Source: SG8-41 sp035574195 | Lineage (GTDB): Bacteria > Pseudomonadota > Gammaproteobacteria > Burkholderiales > SG8-41 | NCBI GenBank assembly: GCA_035574195.1 | Contig: DATLZE010000066.1 | Span: 1 to 64,000 of the forward strand | Direction of reading: 5' to 3' | DNA length: 64,000 nucleotides | Shown here: positions 46,188 to 54,748 of the stretch, in pieces | Position numbering within the stretch: position 1 is the first letter of the stretch | Layout: each line of letters opens with the position of its first letter | Notes under the pieces: model-generated | What the model was told of the DNA's origin: nothing | The model's input: the letters and a program-made list of their open reading frames with translations, nothing else | Databases searched by the model: none | Program-made: the position numbers and the translations under genes

Positions 46188-46691
46188 GTGAGACGCATGC
46201 ATTCGATCGTGGCGGCCCTGGCGCTGTGCCTGGCCGCGACTGCGGCGCAGGCCGCCGATTTCAAGATCGGCTTCGTGGATGCCGAGCGCATCAACCGCGA
46301 GTCGGCACCGGCCGAGCGTGCCGCCCGGCAGCTGGAGAAGGAGTTCGGCCCGCGCCAGCAGGAATTGCAGCGGCGCGAAGCCCAGATCAAGGCGCTGCAG
46401 TCCCAGCTCGAGAAGGAAGCGGTCACCATGAGCGAGAGCGAGCGCCGCGCCAAGGAGCAGGAACTCGCGCGCATGAGCATCGAGTTCCAGCGGCTGCAGC
46501 GGGAGTTCCGCGAGGACCTCAACATTCGCCGCAACCAGGAGATCTCGGCGCTGCTCGAGCGCGCCAATCGCGTGATCCGGCAGATCGCGGAAGCGGAGAA
46601 ATTCGACTTGATCGTCCAGGACGCGGTCTACCGCAGCCCGCGTATCGACATCACCGACCGGGTGCTCAAGGCGCTCGCCGAAGGCAAGTAG
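46188..46691 (+). CDS. skp: periplasmic chaperone Skp/OmpH
   Basis: A 167-residue precursor with signal peptide (ending AAQA, about residue 24) and a long charged coiled coil (about 55-120). Skp trimers carry unfolded outer-membrane proteins to BamA, encoded just upstream. The GTG at 46188 sits 7 nt after AAGGAG and is preferred; an ATG nine bases later is the alternative. Confidence 0.93.
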   Translation: MRRMHSIVAALALCLAATAAQAADFKIGFVDAERINRESAPAERAARQLEKEFGPRQQELQRREAQIKALQSQLEKEAVTMSESERRAKEQELARMSIEFQRLQREFREDLNIRRNQEISALLERANRVIRQIAEAEKFDLIVQDAVYRSPRIDITDRVLKALAEGK

Positions 46692-46759
46692 TCCGCGGTC
46701 TGCGCCGCGGCGGCACGACCGCACTCCGGCGGCGCGGGATGGGTGGCGATCGTGCGCTC

Positions 46760-47812
46760 ATGACAGGCAGCGAGAACAGAACCTACAGCCTGCGCGAGAT
46801 CGTCGAACGCTTCGGCGGCGAGATCGCCGGCGATCCGCGGGTGCAGGTGCGCCGCGTCGCCACTCTCGAGAACGCCACCCCCGACGCCATCACCTTTCTG
46901 GCGAACGAGCGCTATCTTCCGCAGCTCGGAAGCACGCGCGCGGGCGCGGTGATCGTGGGCGAGGCTGCGCGGGAGGCGACCGCGCTGCCGCGAATCGTGT
47001 GCGCCAATCCGTACGCCTATTTCGCGCGCGTCTCGGCGCTGTTCAACCCGCCCCGCGCGGTACGGCCAGGCGTGCACCCGAGCGCCGTCGTGGCCGCGAC
47101 GGCATCGGTCGCAAGGGACGTGGAAATCGGCCCCTGCGCCGTGATCGGCGAGCGCGCCGTGATCGGAGCCGGCTGCGTGATCGGAGCCGGCTGCTCGATC
47201 GGGGAAGGGGTTGCGATCGGCTCCGATACCCGGCTCCACGCGAACGTCACGATCTACGACGGCTGCGTGATCGGCAGCCGCGTGATCCTGCATTCCGGGG
47301 TGGTGATCGGTGCCGACGGTTTCGGGTTCGCGATGGACGGCGAGCGCTGGCTCAAGGTGCCGCAGGCGGGGCGCGTAGTGATCGGCGACGACGTCGAGAT
47401 CGGCGCCAACACGACCGTGGACCGCGGTGCGCTCGACGACACCGTGATCGAGGATGGGGTCAAGCTCGACAACCTGATTCAGATCGCGCACAACGTGCGC
47501 GTCGGGGCGCATACGGTGATCGCGGCATGCGCCGGAATCGCAGGCAGCGCCCGTATCGGGCGCTATTGCAGGATCGGAGGCGCCTCCTGCATCGTGGGCC
47601 ACGTCACCATCGCCGACCGGGTGGAAATTTCGCCGCTGACGCTGGTCATGAAACCCATCGAACGGCCCGGACTGTATACCGGCATCTACGCCGCGGAGCC
47701 GCACCAGTCCTGGCGCAGGAACGCTGCGCAGCTGCGCCACCTCGCGGAGTTGGTGGAGCGAATCCGCGAGCTGGAAAGGAAGCTCACCCAGCCGAAAAGG
47801 AGCAAGCCTTGA
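46760..47812 (+). CDS. lpxD: UDP-3-O-(3-hydroxymyristoyl)glucosamine N-acyltransferase
   Basis: A 350-residue left-handed beta-helix enzyme, third step of lipid A synthesis. It has an N-terminal uridine-binding domain, many hexapeptide repeats (IGAGCVIGAGCSIGEGV), GADGFGFA and the catalytic His region IAHNVRVGAHTVIAA. C-terminal helix ERIRELERKL. ATG 46760. Confidence 0.97.
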   Translation: MTGSENRTYSLREIVERFGGEIAGDPRVQVRRVATLENATPDAITFLANERYLPQLGSTRAGAVIVGEAAREATALPRIVCANPYAYFARVSALFNPPRAVRPGVHPSAVVAATASVARDVEIGPCAVIGERAVIGAGCVIGAGCSIGEGVAIGSDTRLHANVTIYDGCVIGSRVILHSGVVIGADGFGFAMDGERWLKVPQAGRVVIGDDVEIGANTTVDRGALDDTVIEDGVKLDNLIQIAHNVRVGAHTVIAACAGIAGSARIGRYCRIGGASCIVGHVTIADRVEISPLTLVMKPIERPGLYTGIYAAEPHQSWRRNAAQLRHLAELVERIRELERKLTQPKRSKP

Positions 47813-48276
47813 GCAGCATGGACATCCACGAGGTCCTCGAGTACCTGCCCCACCGCTATCCCTTCCTGCTGATCGACCGCGTGCTCGCGTGCGAGCCGGG
47901 CAAGAGCATCCAGGCGGTCAAGAACGTGACCATCAACGAGCCGTTTTTCGGCGGTCATTTTCCCCACCATCCGGTGATGCCCGGGGTGCTCATCCTCGAG
48001 GCGCTCGCCCAGGCCGCCGCGATCCTGTCGTTTCGCACCGGCAACCACAAGGCCGACCGCAACTCGGTCTACTACTTCGTCGGCATAGACCATGCGCGGT
48101 TCAAGCGACCGGTCCGGCCGGGCGACGTGTTGGCGCTGGATGTCACGCTCAAGCGCCACGCGCGCGGCATGTGGATCTTCGACGCCGTCGCCAGGGTGGA
48201 CGGGGCGGTGGTCACCGAGGCCGAGCTGATGTGCACCATCCGTACCCGCGGCGAGGCCAGGGACGGCTCCTCGTGA
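47809..48276 (+). CDS. fabZ: 3-hydroxyacyl-ACP dehydratase FabZ
   Basis: A 155-residue hot-dog dehydratase of fatty-acid elongation. Catalytic motif GGHFPHHPVMPGVLILEA carries the His and Glu. The ribosome site AAGGAG (47797-47802) lies 6 nt before a TTG at 47809 and 15 nt before the ATG at 47818, so I chose the TTG (SSMDIHEVL); the family often has a few residues before MDIHEV. It overlaps the lpxD stop. Confidence 0.95.
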   Translation: MSSMDIHEVLEYLPHRYPFLLIDRVLACEPGKSIQAVKNVTINEPFFGGHFPHHPVMPGVLILEALAQAAAILSFRTGNHKADRNSVYYFVGIDHARFKRPVRPGDVLALDVTLKRHARGMWIFDAVARVDGAVVTEAELMCTIRTRGEARDGSS

Positions 48277-48302
48277 GCGGCGCGGCCGATGGCGCGCGGC
48301 GG

Positions 48303-49082
48303 ATGGCTGGGATGATCCACCCCACCGCCATCGTTCACCCCGGGGCGAAGCTCGCCCCCGACATCGAGATCGGGCCCTATGCCGTAATCGGGCCTCACGT
48401 CGAGATCGGCCCGGGGTGCCGGATCGGCCCGCACGCCGTGATCACCGGACACACTCGCATCGGCGCGAACAACCGCATCTACCAGTTCGTCTCGCTCGGG
48501 GAAGCGCCGCAGGACAAGAAGTACGGAGGCGAGCCGACGCGGCTCGAGATCGGGAACAACAACACGATCCGCGAATTCTGCACTTTCAACTGCGGCACGG
48601 TACAGGACGCGGGTGTCACGCGGCTGGGTGACGATAACTGGATCATGGCCTACGTCCACCTTGCCCACGACTGCCAGATCGGCAGCCACACCGTGTTCGC
48701 CAATAATGCCCAGCTCGCAGGGCACGTTCAGGTAGGCGATTACGCGATCCTCGGAGGATTCACCGTGGTGCACCAGCACTGCCGCATCGGGGCGCACAGC
48801 ATCACCGGGCTCGGCACGATCGTGCTGCAGGACGTGCCGCCGTACGTCACCGCCTCGGGCAACTCCGCCCGTCCCTACGGCATCAACGTCGAGGGCCTGA
48901 AGCGGCGCGGATTCGCCCCGGACACGATCACGCGGCTCAAGCGCGCCTACCGCACGCTCTACAAGGCCGGGCTCACTCTCGAGCAGGCGCGCCGAGAGCT
49001 CGCGCAGCAGGCGAAGGACTGCCCGGAAATCCAAGTGCTCGTGGATTTCCTGGCGCACTCCACTCGCAGCATCATCCGCTAG
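48303..49082 (+). CDS. lpxA: acyl-ACP--UDP-N-acetylglucosamine O-acyltransferase
   Basis: A 259-residue left-handed beta-helix enzyme, first step of lipid A synthesis. It begins MAGMIHPTAIVHPGA and has hexapeptide repeats, the catalytic His in HLAHDCQIG and the C-terminal helical domain (GLTLEQARRELA). An ATG at 48312 would start at MIHPTAIV, the usual LpxA start; no ribosome site separates the two. Confidence 0.96.
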   Translation: MAGMIHPTAIVHPGAKLAPDIEIGPYAVIGPHVEIGPGCRIGPHAVITGHTRIGANNRIYQFVSLGEAPQDKKYGGEPTRLEIGNNNTIREFCTFNCGTVQDAGVTRLGDDNWIMAYVHLAHDCQIGSHTVFANNAQLAGHVQVGDYAILGGFTVVHQHCRIGAHSITGLGTIVLQDVPPYVTASGNSARPYGINVEGLKRRGFAPDTITRLKRAYRTLYKAGLTLEQARRELAQQAKDCPEIQVLVDFLAHSTRSIIR

Positions 49083-49193
49083 GAATCCGTCCAGCGCTCC
49101 GGACAGATTCCCGACATGAACCCGGATCGAGTCCCAGGCCGTCGGTGCTGCGGCAACCAGGCTCGGCGGCCCGTGGATTCGCACTGACCGTCC

Positions 49194-50354
49194 ATGGAAC
49201 CGAATGCGGCAGGCTCGCCCTTGATCGGCGTGGTCGCGGGCGAGGCCTCTGGCGATCTTCTCGGCAGCTATCTGGTGCAGGCGCTGCGAGCACGCCTGCC
49301 ACACGCGCGCTTCGTCGGTATCGGGGGGCCGCGCATGCAGTCCGCGGGCGTGGAGTCGTTCTATCCGATGGAGAAGCTCGCGGTGCGCGGCTACGTGGAA
49401 GTGGCGCGCCACTACCTCGAGATCGTCGCGATCCGGAGGCGGCTGGCGGCTCGCCTGATCGAGGAGCGCCCGGCGCTGTTCGTGGGCGTGGACGCGCCGG
49501 ATTTCAACCTCGCCCTCGAGGAGCGGCTGCGCTCGGCCGGCATACCGACGGCGCATTTCGTGGCCCCGGCGATCTGGGCCTGGCGCAGGGAGCGCCTGGG
49601 ACAGATCCGCCGCGCGGTATCGCGCATGCTGGTGGTGTTCCCATTCGAGCGCGCGCTCTTCGAGCAGGCGGGCGTGCCGGTCGCCTACGTGGGGCACCCG
49701 CTCGCAGAGGCGCTCGCCCGGCTGCCTGCTCGCGACGCGGTGCGCGAGCAGCTGCGCCTGCCGGTGTCGGCCCGCGTCATCGCGCTTCTGCCGGGCAGCC
49801 GGACGAGCGAGATCGCTCAGCTGGCCGGCCTCTTCCTCGATGCGGCCGCGAGAATCGCGGCGGGCGTCGGGGGGGCGCATTTTCTGGTGCCGCTCGCGAG
49901 CCGCGAGACGCGCGAGCTATTCGAATCCGTGCTCTACCGCCGCGCAGAAGACGGGCTCAACGTGACAGTGCTCTTCGGGCACGCCCACGAAGCCATGGCT
50001 GCGGCCGACGTGGTGCTGGCAGCTTCCGGCACAGCTACGCTGGAAGCCGCCCTGATCGGGCGGCCGGTGGTGATCGCCTACCGCATGCCGTACTTGTCCT
50101 GGTGGCTCACGCGGCTGCGCCGCTACCAGCCTTACATCGGACTGCCCAACATCCTGGCCGGGGAGTTCATCGTTCCGGAATTCGTGCAGGAAGAGGCCAC
50201 CGCGGAGAACCTCTCGCAGGCGGTGACCAACCTCCTGTTCGACGGAACGGTCCGCGCGCGGCTCGAGCGCCGCTTCGCCGCGATCGCGCGCGAGCTCAGG
50301 CAGGACAGCGCCGAGCGCATCGCCGCAGCGCTCCTGCCCTTGATCGAGCCCTGA
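49194..50354 (+). CDS. lpxB: lipid-A-disaccharide synthase
   Basis: A 386-residue GT19 glycosyltransferase that joins the two lipid A sugars. GEASGDLLG near the N-terminus, FVGIGGPRM, VGVDAPDFN, APAIWAWR and LLPGSRTSEI are diagnostic. It follows lpxA after a 111-nt spacer that has no obvious gene. Confidence 0.96.
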   Translation: MEPNAAGSPLIGVVAGEASGDLLGSYLVQALRARLPHARFVGIGGPRMQSAGVESFYPMEKLAVRGYVEVARHYLEIVAIRRRLAARLIEERPALFVGVDAPDFNLALEERLRSAGIPTAHFVAPAIWAWRRERLGQIRRAVSRMLVVFPFERALFEQAGVPVAYVGHPLAEALARLPARDAVREQLRLPVSARVIALLPGSRTSEIAQLAGLFLDAAARIAAGVGGAHFLVPLASRETRELFESVLYRRAEDGLNVTVLFGHAHEAMAAADVVLAASGTATLEAALIGRPVVIAYRMPYLSWWLTRLRRYQPYIGLPNILAGEFIVPEFVQEEATAENLSQAVTNLLFDGTVRARLERRFAAIARELRQDSAERIAAALLPLIEP

Positions 50355-50361
50355 GCTGCGC

Positions 50362-50949
50362 ATGGGTGCAATCCTGGTATGCGGCGTGGACGAAGCGGGG
50401 CGCGGGCCACTCGCCGGGCCGGTCACCGCCGCCGCCGTGATTCTCGAGCGGTCGCGACCGATCGCGGGGATCGCCGACTCCAAGACGCTCGCGCCCGCGA
50501 GGCGCGAGGCGCTGGCGCGGGAAATTCGCGCCCGGGCGCTCGCCTGCTCGGTGGCGAGCGCGAGCGTGGAGGAGATCGACTCGCTCAACATCCTGCAGGC
50601 GACTCTGCTCGCCATGCGCCGCGCCGTGGAGGGGCTGGGTATCAGGCCAGAGGAAGTGCTGGTGGACGGAACGCATCTGCCCCGGCTCGACGTGCCCGCG
50701 CGCGCGGTCCCGCGCGGGGACGCCACGGTCTCCGCGATCGCAGCCGCCTCCATTCTGGCCAAGGTCGCGCGCGACGCCATGATGCTGGAGCTGCATCGGG
50801 TGCATCCCGAGTACGGCTTCGACCGGCACAAGGGCTATCCTACCGCGGAGCACCTCGCGGCACTGAAGAGATACGGGGTCTCGGCCGCGCACCGGCGCAG
50901 CTTCGCGCCGGTGCGCGCGCTGCTCGAGATTCGCTCTCGCGAGCCCTGA
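50362..50949 (+). CDS. rnhB: ribonuclease HII
   Basis: A 195-residue RNase H2 that removes ribonucleotides and RNA primers. The motif CGVDEAGRGPLAGP supplies the acidic residues; DSKTLAP and KVARDAMM follow. It closes the conserved lpx cluster. The downstream accessory genes break the usual rnhB-rRNA methyltransferase adjacency. Confidence 0.96.
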   Translation: MGAILVCGVDEAGRGPLAGPVTAAAVILERSRPIAGIADSKTLAPARREALAREIRARALACSVASASVEEIDSLNILQATLLAMRRAVEGLGIRPEEVLVDGTHLPRLDVPARAVPRGDATVSAIAAASILAKVARDAMMLELHRVHPEYGFDRHKGYPTAEHLAALKRYGVSAAHRRSFAPVRALLEIRSREP

Positions 50950-51052
50950 ATTGGGGACCGAGAATCGAGAAAAACATGCTGCCCGCGCACCGCTCGCTGT
51001 CTCTTGCGCGATATGCAATTCGCTGAAAATGCGCGGAGCACCTTGGCGGCAG

Positions 51053-51085
51053 ACCGCCGTTTACTGTTTGCCGACCACCGTTTAC
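51053..51085 (+). repeat. two near-identical 12-bp direct repeats before the CopD-like gene
   Basis: ACCGCCGTTTAC (starts 51053) and ACCACCGTTTAC (starts 51074) are spaced by 21 bp and end just before the ATG at 51087. They might be an operator or chance. Confidence 0.3.
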
Positions 51086-51086
51086 C

Positions 51087-51542
51087 ATGCGGGTCATGAA
51101 AATCGCTTTGATGTTCCATCTGCTCGGTGCAGTGGTCTGGATCGGGGGCATGTTTTTCGCTTATCTCGTGTTGCGGCCGGCGGCCTCCCGCTTCGAGCCT
51201 GCCCACAGGCTTGCGCTGTGGGCCGCGGTCCTGGAGCGCTTTTTCCGCTGGGTGTGGGCGGCAGTGGCGTCGATCCTCGCGAGCGGGTTCTACATGTTAG
51301 CGGCGATCGCCGATGCGGGCCGGGTTCCGCTCTATGTCCATCTGATGCTCTATGCCGGAGTGCTGATGATGCTGATCTTCGCCTACGCGTTTTTCTCGCC
51401 GTATCCGGCACTGCGGCGCGCCGTGGCCGCGCAGGACTGGACGGCGGCGGCAGCAGCGCTCGACCAGATCCGCCTCGCCGTCGCCGTGAACCTCGCGCTC
51501 GGGCTGATCAATCTCGTCATCGCGACCGCGGGCGCCATATAG
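51087..51542 (+). CDS. CopD-like integral membrane protein
   Basis: A 151-residue protein with four hydrophobic helices (about 5-27, 50-72, 82-104, 125-150). The first carries HLLGAVVWIGGMFF, a histidine-containing helix pattern of the CopD/YIP-like family linked to copper or heme membrane proteins. Function here is uncertain. It lies alone between rnhB and the opposing senB gene; a second ATG at 51096 is possible. Confidence 0.75.
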   Translation: MRVMKIALMFHLLGAVVWIGGMFFAYLVLRPAASRFEPAHRLALWAAVLERFFRWVWAAVASILASGFYMLAAIADAGRVPLYVHLMLYAGVLMMLIFAYAFFSPYPALRRAVAAQDWTAAAAALDQIRLAVAVNLALGLINLVIATAGAI

Positions 51543-51578
51543 CCTCGGTCTCCAAGGCAGGAGGCGGTCCCGCGGCCG

Positions 51579-52523
51579 TCAACGCAGCTCGGCGAGGAGC
51601 CGCCCCAGGCTCTCGCGCTCGCGCCGGACGGTCACCAGCCGTCTGCGCTCCCGGCACTGCTGCCGCAGCAGCCAGTGGAAGCGGGGATCGCTCTCCACAC
51701 GCCACATCAGGCGTGCGAGCGCGCGCGCGTCCTCCAGGGGAAAATAGCCGCGGTAGCGGGCGCCGAGCATGCCGACGTTGCCCGGAATGCGCGAGGCGAG
51801 CACCGGAGTTCCGGCTGCGAGCGCCTCGGACACGACGTTGGCGCCGCCTTCCATGCGCGAACTGATCACCATCGCGCGGGCGCGAGCGAGCAGCCGCAGC
51901 GCCTTTCCGTGTGCAACCTCTCCCAGCCAGCGGTAGCGCGGCTCGCGCTCGCTCCAGGCACGCGCGGCCTGGGCCATTTCCGGGCTCATTGCCGCGCCGA
52001 TGTGCGTGATGCGGATGCGGCTTTCTGCAGGCAGGTGGGCGAGCGCCTGCGCGGCACGGAAAGGATCCTTTTCCTCGCGCAGGTGCCCGCTCACCACGAT
52101 CTCGAAGCAGCGCTTGAGCGGAGGGCAGGCGGCGGCGCGCGCCGACTGGTAGATCACGCGCGTCTTGCGGCGCAGATCGGGGGCGAGCTCGTCGAGCCCG
52201 CGCTCCTGCAACACCACCATGCGGGTGGCGAGCCGCATGGATTCGCGGGCGTTCGCGTCGAACCGGATGTCGCGGTAGAGATCGGTGCCGGTCAGCGCCA
52301 GCACGATCGGGCGCTCTGGCCAGGTCTCGGCGAAGCGCCGGATGGAGTCATGGCTGCGGCGCGCGTGCAACGCGATCAGGACGTCCGCCGCGGCGCCATC
52401 CCATTCGACTTGCACGCGCACCCGGTGGCCCATCGCGCGCAGCAGCGCCGCCCAACGGTCCGCGGTGGTGCGGTTGCCGTGGCGCGTGCCGGCCGCGGCG
52501 GGTGTGGCGATCGCGATTTTCAC
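51579..52523 (-). CDS. senB: selenosugar synthase SenB (GT4-like glycosyltransferase)
   Basis: A 314-residue glycosyltransferase-fold protein. The N-terminal half (HGNRTTADRWAALLRAMGH, LIALHARRSHDS, ALTGTDLYRDI) and C-terminal half with SSRMEGGANVVSEALAAGTP match the SenB family. SenB couples selenophosphate to UDP-sugar, making the selenosugar donor for selenoneine. GTG start at 52523. It is divergent from senA with a 47-nt spacer. A third gene, senC (selenophosphate synthetase-like), is not in the window. A general sugar transferase is the fallback reading. Confidence 0.85.
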   Translation of the reverse strand: MKIAIATPAAAGTRHGNRTTADRWAALLRAMGHRVRVQVEWDGAAADVLIALHARRSHDSIRRFAETWPERPIVLALTGTDLYRDIRFDANARESMRLATRMVVLQERGLDELAPDLRRKTRVIYQSARAAACPPLKRCFEIVVSGHLREEKDPFRAAQALAHLPAESRIRITHIGAAMSPEMAQAARAWSEREPRYRWLGEVAHGKALRLLARARAMVISSRMEGGANVVSEALAAGTPVLASRIPGNVGMLGARYRGYFPLEDARALARLMWRVESDPRFHWLLRQQCRERRRLVTVRRERESLGRLLAELR

Positions 52524-52570
52524 CGGAGCGCGTTGCCGCTACACTTTGGCTCATTTTCACACAGCCGGCC

Positions 52571-53875
52571 ATGAGCGAGCCAGCATCCACGTTCGGTGTC
52601 GCCGGGCTGCGGCGCCTGCTGCTCGAGGCGCGCGCCCGCACCCTCGCCCATGCGCACGATCTGCACGGCGCACAGCTGCTGGGGCCGCGCCTCGCGATCG
52701 TCAACCCGCCGCTGTGGGAAATCGGCCACGTCGGCTGGTTCCAGGAATACTGGTGCCTGCGCCACCGGCCGCGGCGAACGCCGCTGGCACCGCTGCTTCC
52801 GGGCGCCGATGCGCTCTACGATTCCGCGATCGTTCCCCATGCCGCGCGCTGGGACCTGCCCCTGCCCGGGCTCGAGGCGACGCTGCGCTATCTCGAACGG
52901 GTCCTGCAGCGCGTGCTCGAGCGCCTCGAGCGGGAGGGCGCCACGCCGCACTTGCGCTACTTCGTCCAGCTCGCCGCGTATCACGAGGAAATGCACTGCG
53001 AGGCGTTCACCTACACGCGCCAGACGCTCGGCTATGCCGCCCCCCCTGACGGTCCCGTGAAGGCCGGGCTGGGCGCCGGGCCCTGTCCGGGCGATGTCGA
53101 GATCCCGGGCGGTGAATTTCTCCTGGGCGCCTCGCCGCAGGACGCATCCTTCGTCTTCGACAATGAAAAATGGGCGCATCGCGTGCGGGTCGCGCCGTTC
53201 GCGATCGCGCGCGCCCCGGTCACCAACGCCGAATTCGCCGCCTTCGTCGCCGACGGCGGCTACTGCCGGCGCGAGCTGTGGAGCAGGGCGGGCTGGCGCT
53301 GGCGGGAACAGGCCCGGGTCAATGGCCCTCTGTACTGGGAGAAGAACGGCGGAGACTGGATGCGCCGCCTCTACGACAGGATGATCGAGCTTTCGCCTCA
53401 TGCGCCCGTGATCCATGTCAGCTGGTACGAGGCGGACGCTTATTGCCGCTGGGCGGGGCGGCGGCTGCCGACGGAGGCCGAATGGGAATTCGCTGCCGCT
53501 GCGGTGCCCGCTGTGGCCGGCGAGAAGCGCAAGTATCCGTGGGGCGATGCGGACGGGCAAGCGCAACGGGCCAACTTGTATGGAACGCTCGGCACCTGCG
53601 CCGACGTCGCGGCGTTTCCGGAAGGCGACAGCGCATGGGGCTGCCGCCAGATGCTGGGCAACGTCTGGGAATGGGTCGCCGACTGGTTCGGTCCCTACCC
53701 GGGTTATATCCGCGACCCCTACAAGGAGTACTCGGAGCCTTGGTTCGGCGACCACAAGGTGCTGCGCGGCGGCAGCTTCGCGACGCGCGCGGCGCTGCTG
53801 CGCAATACCTGGCGCAATTTCTACACGCCGGACCGGCGCGACGTCTTCGCCGGATTCCGCACCTGCGCGGCGTGA
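52571..53875 (+). CDS. senA: selenoneine synthase SenA (EgtB-like)
   Basis: A 434-residue nonheme-iron enzyme with an N-terminal DinB-like domain and C-terminal formylglycine-enzyme/C-type-lectin-like domain (from about residue 175, with GGEFLLGA, WYEADAYCRWAGRRLPTEAEWE and VLRGGSFATR). The iron triad is conserved: His53 (EIGHVGW), His138 and His142 (YHEEMHCEAF). The C-terminus (YKEYSEPWFG, NFYTPDRRDVFAGFRTC) and the divergent senB neighbour favour SenA over ergothioneine-specific EgtB. It should join a selenosugar to hercynine; egtD, the source of hercynine, is not here. Start ATG 52571. Its stop overlaps the next gene. Confidence 0.87.
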   Translation: MSEPASTFGVAGLRRLLLEARARTLAHAHDLHGAQLLGPRLAIVNPPLWEIGHVGWFQEYWCLRHRPRRTPLAPLLPGADALYDSAIVPHAARWDLPLPGLEATLRYLERVLQRVLERLEREGATPHLRYFVQLAAYHEEMHCEAFTYTRQTLGYAAPPDGPVKAGLGAGPCPGDVEIPGGEFLLGASPQDASFVFDNEKWAHRVRVAPFAIARAPVTNAEFAAFVADGGYCRRELWSRAGWRWREQARVNGPLYWEKNGGDWMRRLYDRMIELSPHAPVIHVSWYEADAYCRWAGRRLPTEAEWEFAAAAVPAVAGEKRKYPWGDADGQAQRANLYGTLGTCADVAAFPEGDSAWGCRQMLGNVWEWVADWFGPYPGYIRDPYKEYSEPWFGDHKVLRGGSFATRAALLRNTWRNFYTPDRRDVFAGFRTCAA

Positions 53876-54693
53876 AGCGAATCAGCTCAGCAGACAATCC
53901 GCATTACAAGGCGCTGCGGCGCCTCGTTCAATCCTCCCAGGAGCGGAAGAAAACAGGGCTGTCGGTGCTCGATGGCGCACGCCTCGTCGCGGCCTATCGC
54001 GAGCAGGGCGGCACGCCCGAGGAAATCGTCATCAGCAACTCGGCAGGCGCCGATCCGCAGGTGCAGGCCCTGCTGCAGGATATGCCAGGATCGCAGCTCC
54101 TCGTGCTGAGCGACGCGCTGTTCGCGGGGCTGTCCTCGGTCGCGACACCGACCGGGATCCTCGCCGTGGTGAGGACCCCGCGCCCGCAGCCGCTACCGCA
54201 GGAAATGGACGCCTGCGTGATGCTGGAGGGGCTCCAGGATCCTGGCAACCTCGGCTCGATCCTGCGCACCTGCGCCGGGGCGGGGGTGCGCCACGTGCTG
54301 CTGTCGAGGGACGCGGTGCACGCCTGGTCACCGCGCGTGCTGCGCGCCGCGATGGGAGCGCATTTCGCGCTCCAGATCCACGAGCACGTTGACTTGGCGC
54401 AGGCAGCGGCCGCGTTTCCCGGAAAACGGATCGCGACTGATCGGCACGCCGTGCGCTCTCTCTACGACGTGGATCTCACGGGCCGGGTCGCGCTGCTCTT
54501 CGGGCGCGAGGGCAGCGGCCTCACGCTCCGGCTCAAGCAGGCGGCCGACGAGGTGGTGGCGATTCCGATGCCGGGGGGGATCGAGTCGCTCAACGTCGCG
54601 GCAGCGGCGGCCGTGTGCCTGTTCGAGCGGGTGAGGCAGCTTTCAGCGCTCGGCGACCGATCATCGACTGCCTCCGGCAAGGGAGGAAGCTGA
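53872..54693 (+). CDS. SpoU/TrmH-family RNA 2'-O-methyltransferase
   Basis: A 273-residue SPOUT methyltransferase with an N-terminal substrate-binding domain (SADNPHYKALRRLV) and the knot motifs LEGLQDPGNLGSILRT, LLFGREGSGL and IPMPGGIESLNVAAA. Closest to RlmB/TrmH-type rRNA or tRNA 2'-O-methylases; the target is unknown. The GTG at 53872 overlaps the senA stop, so the housekeeping gene may now be expressed with senA. In many betaproteobacteria it follows rnhB directly. Confidence 0.9.
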   Translation: MKRISSADNPHYKALRRLVQSSQERKKTGLSVLDGARLVAAYREQGGTPEEIVISNSAGADPQVQALLQDMPGSQLLVLSDALFAGLSSVATPTGILAVVRTPRPQPLPQEMDACVMLEGLQDPGNLGSILRTCAGAGVRHVLLSRDAVHAWSPRVLRAAMGAHFALQIHEHVDLAQAAAAFPGKRIATDRHAVRSLYDVDLTGRVALLFGREGSGLTLRLKQAADEVVAIPMPGGIESLNVAAAAAVCLFERVRQLSALGDRSSTASGKGGS

Positions 54694-54748
54694 ATATTGC
54701 GCTTCCTATGCCGCTTGGAGCTGATCGCTGCAAGCCGATAACTGGCGG

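Noticed and set aside
52571..53875. Reading senA as an ergothioneine EgtB
   Set aside because: Possible, but the divergent SenB-like neighbour and C-terminal sequence favour SenA, and no egtD is adjacent.
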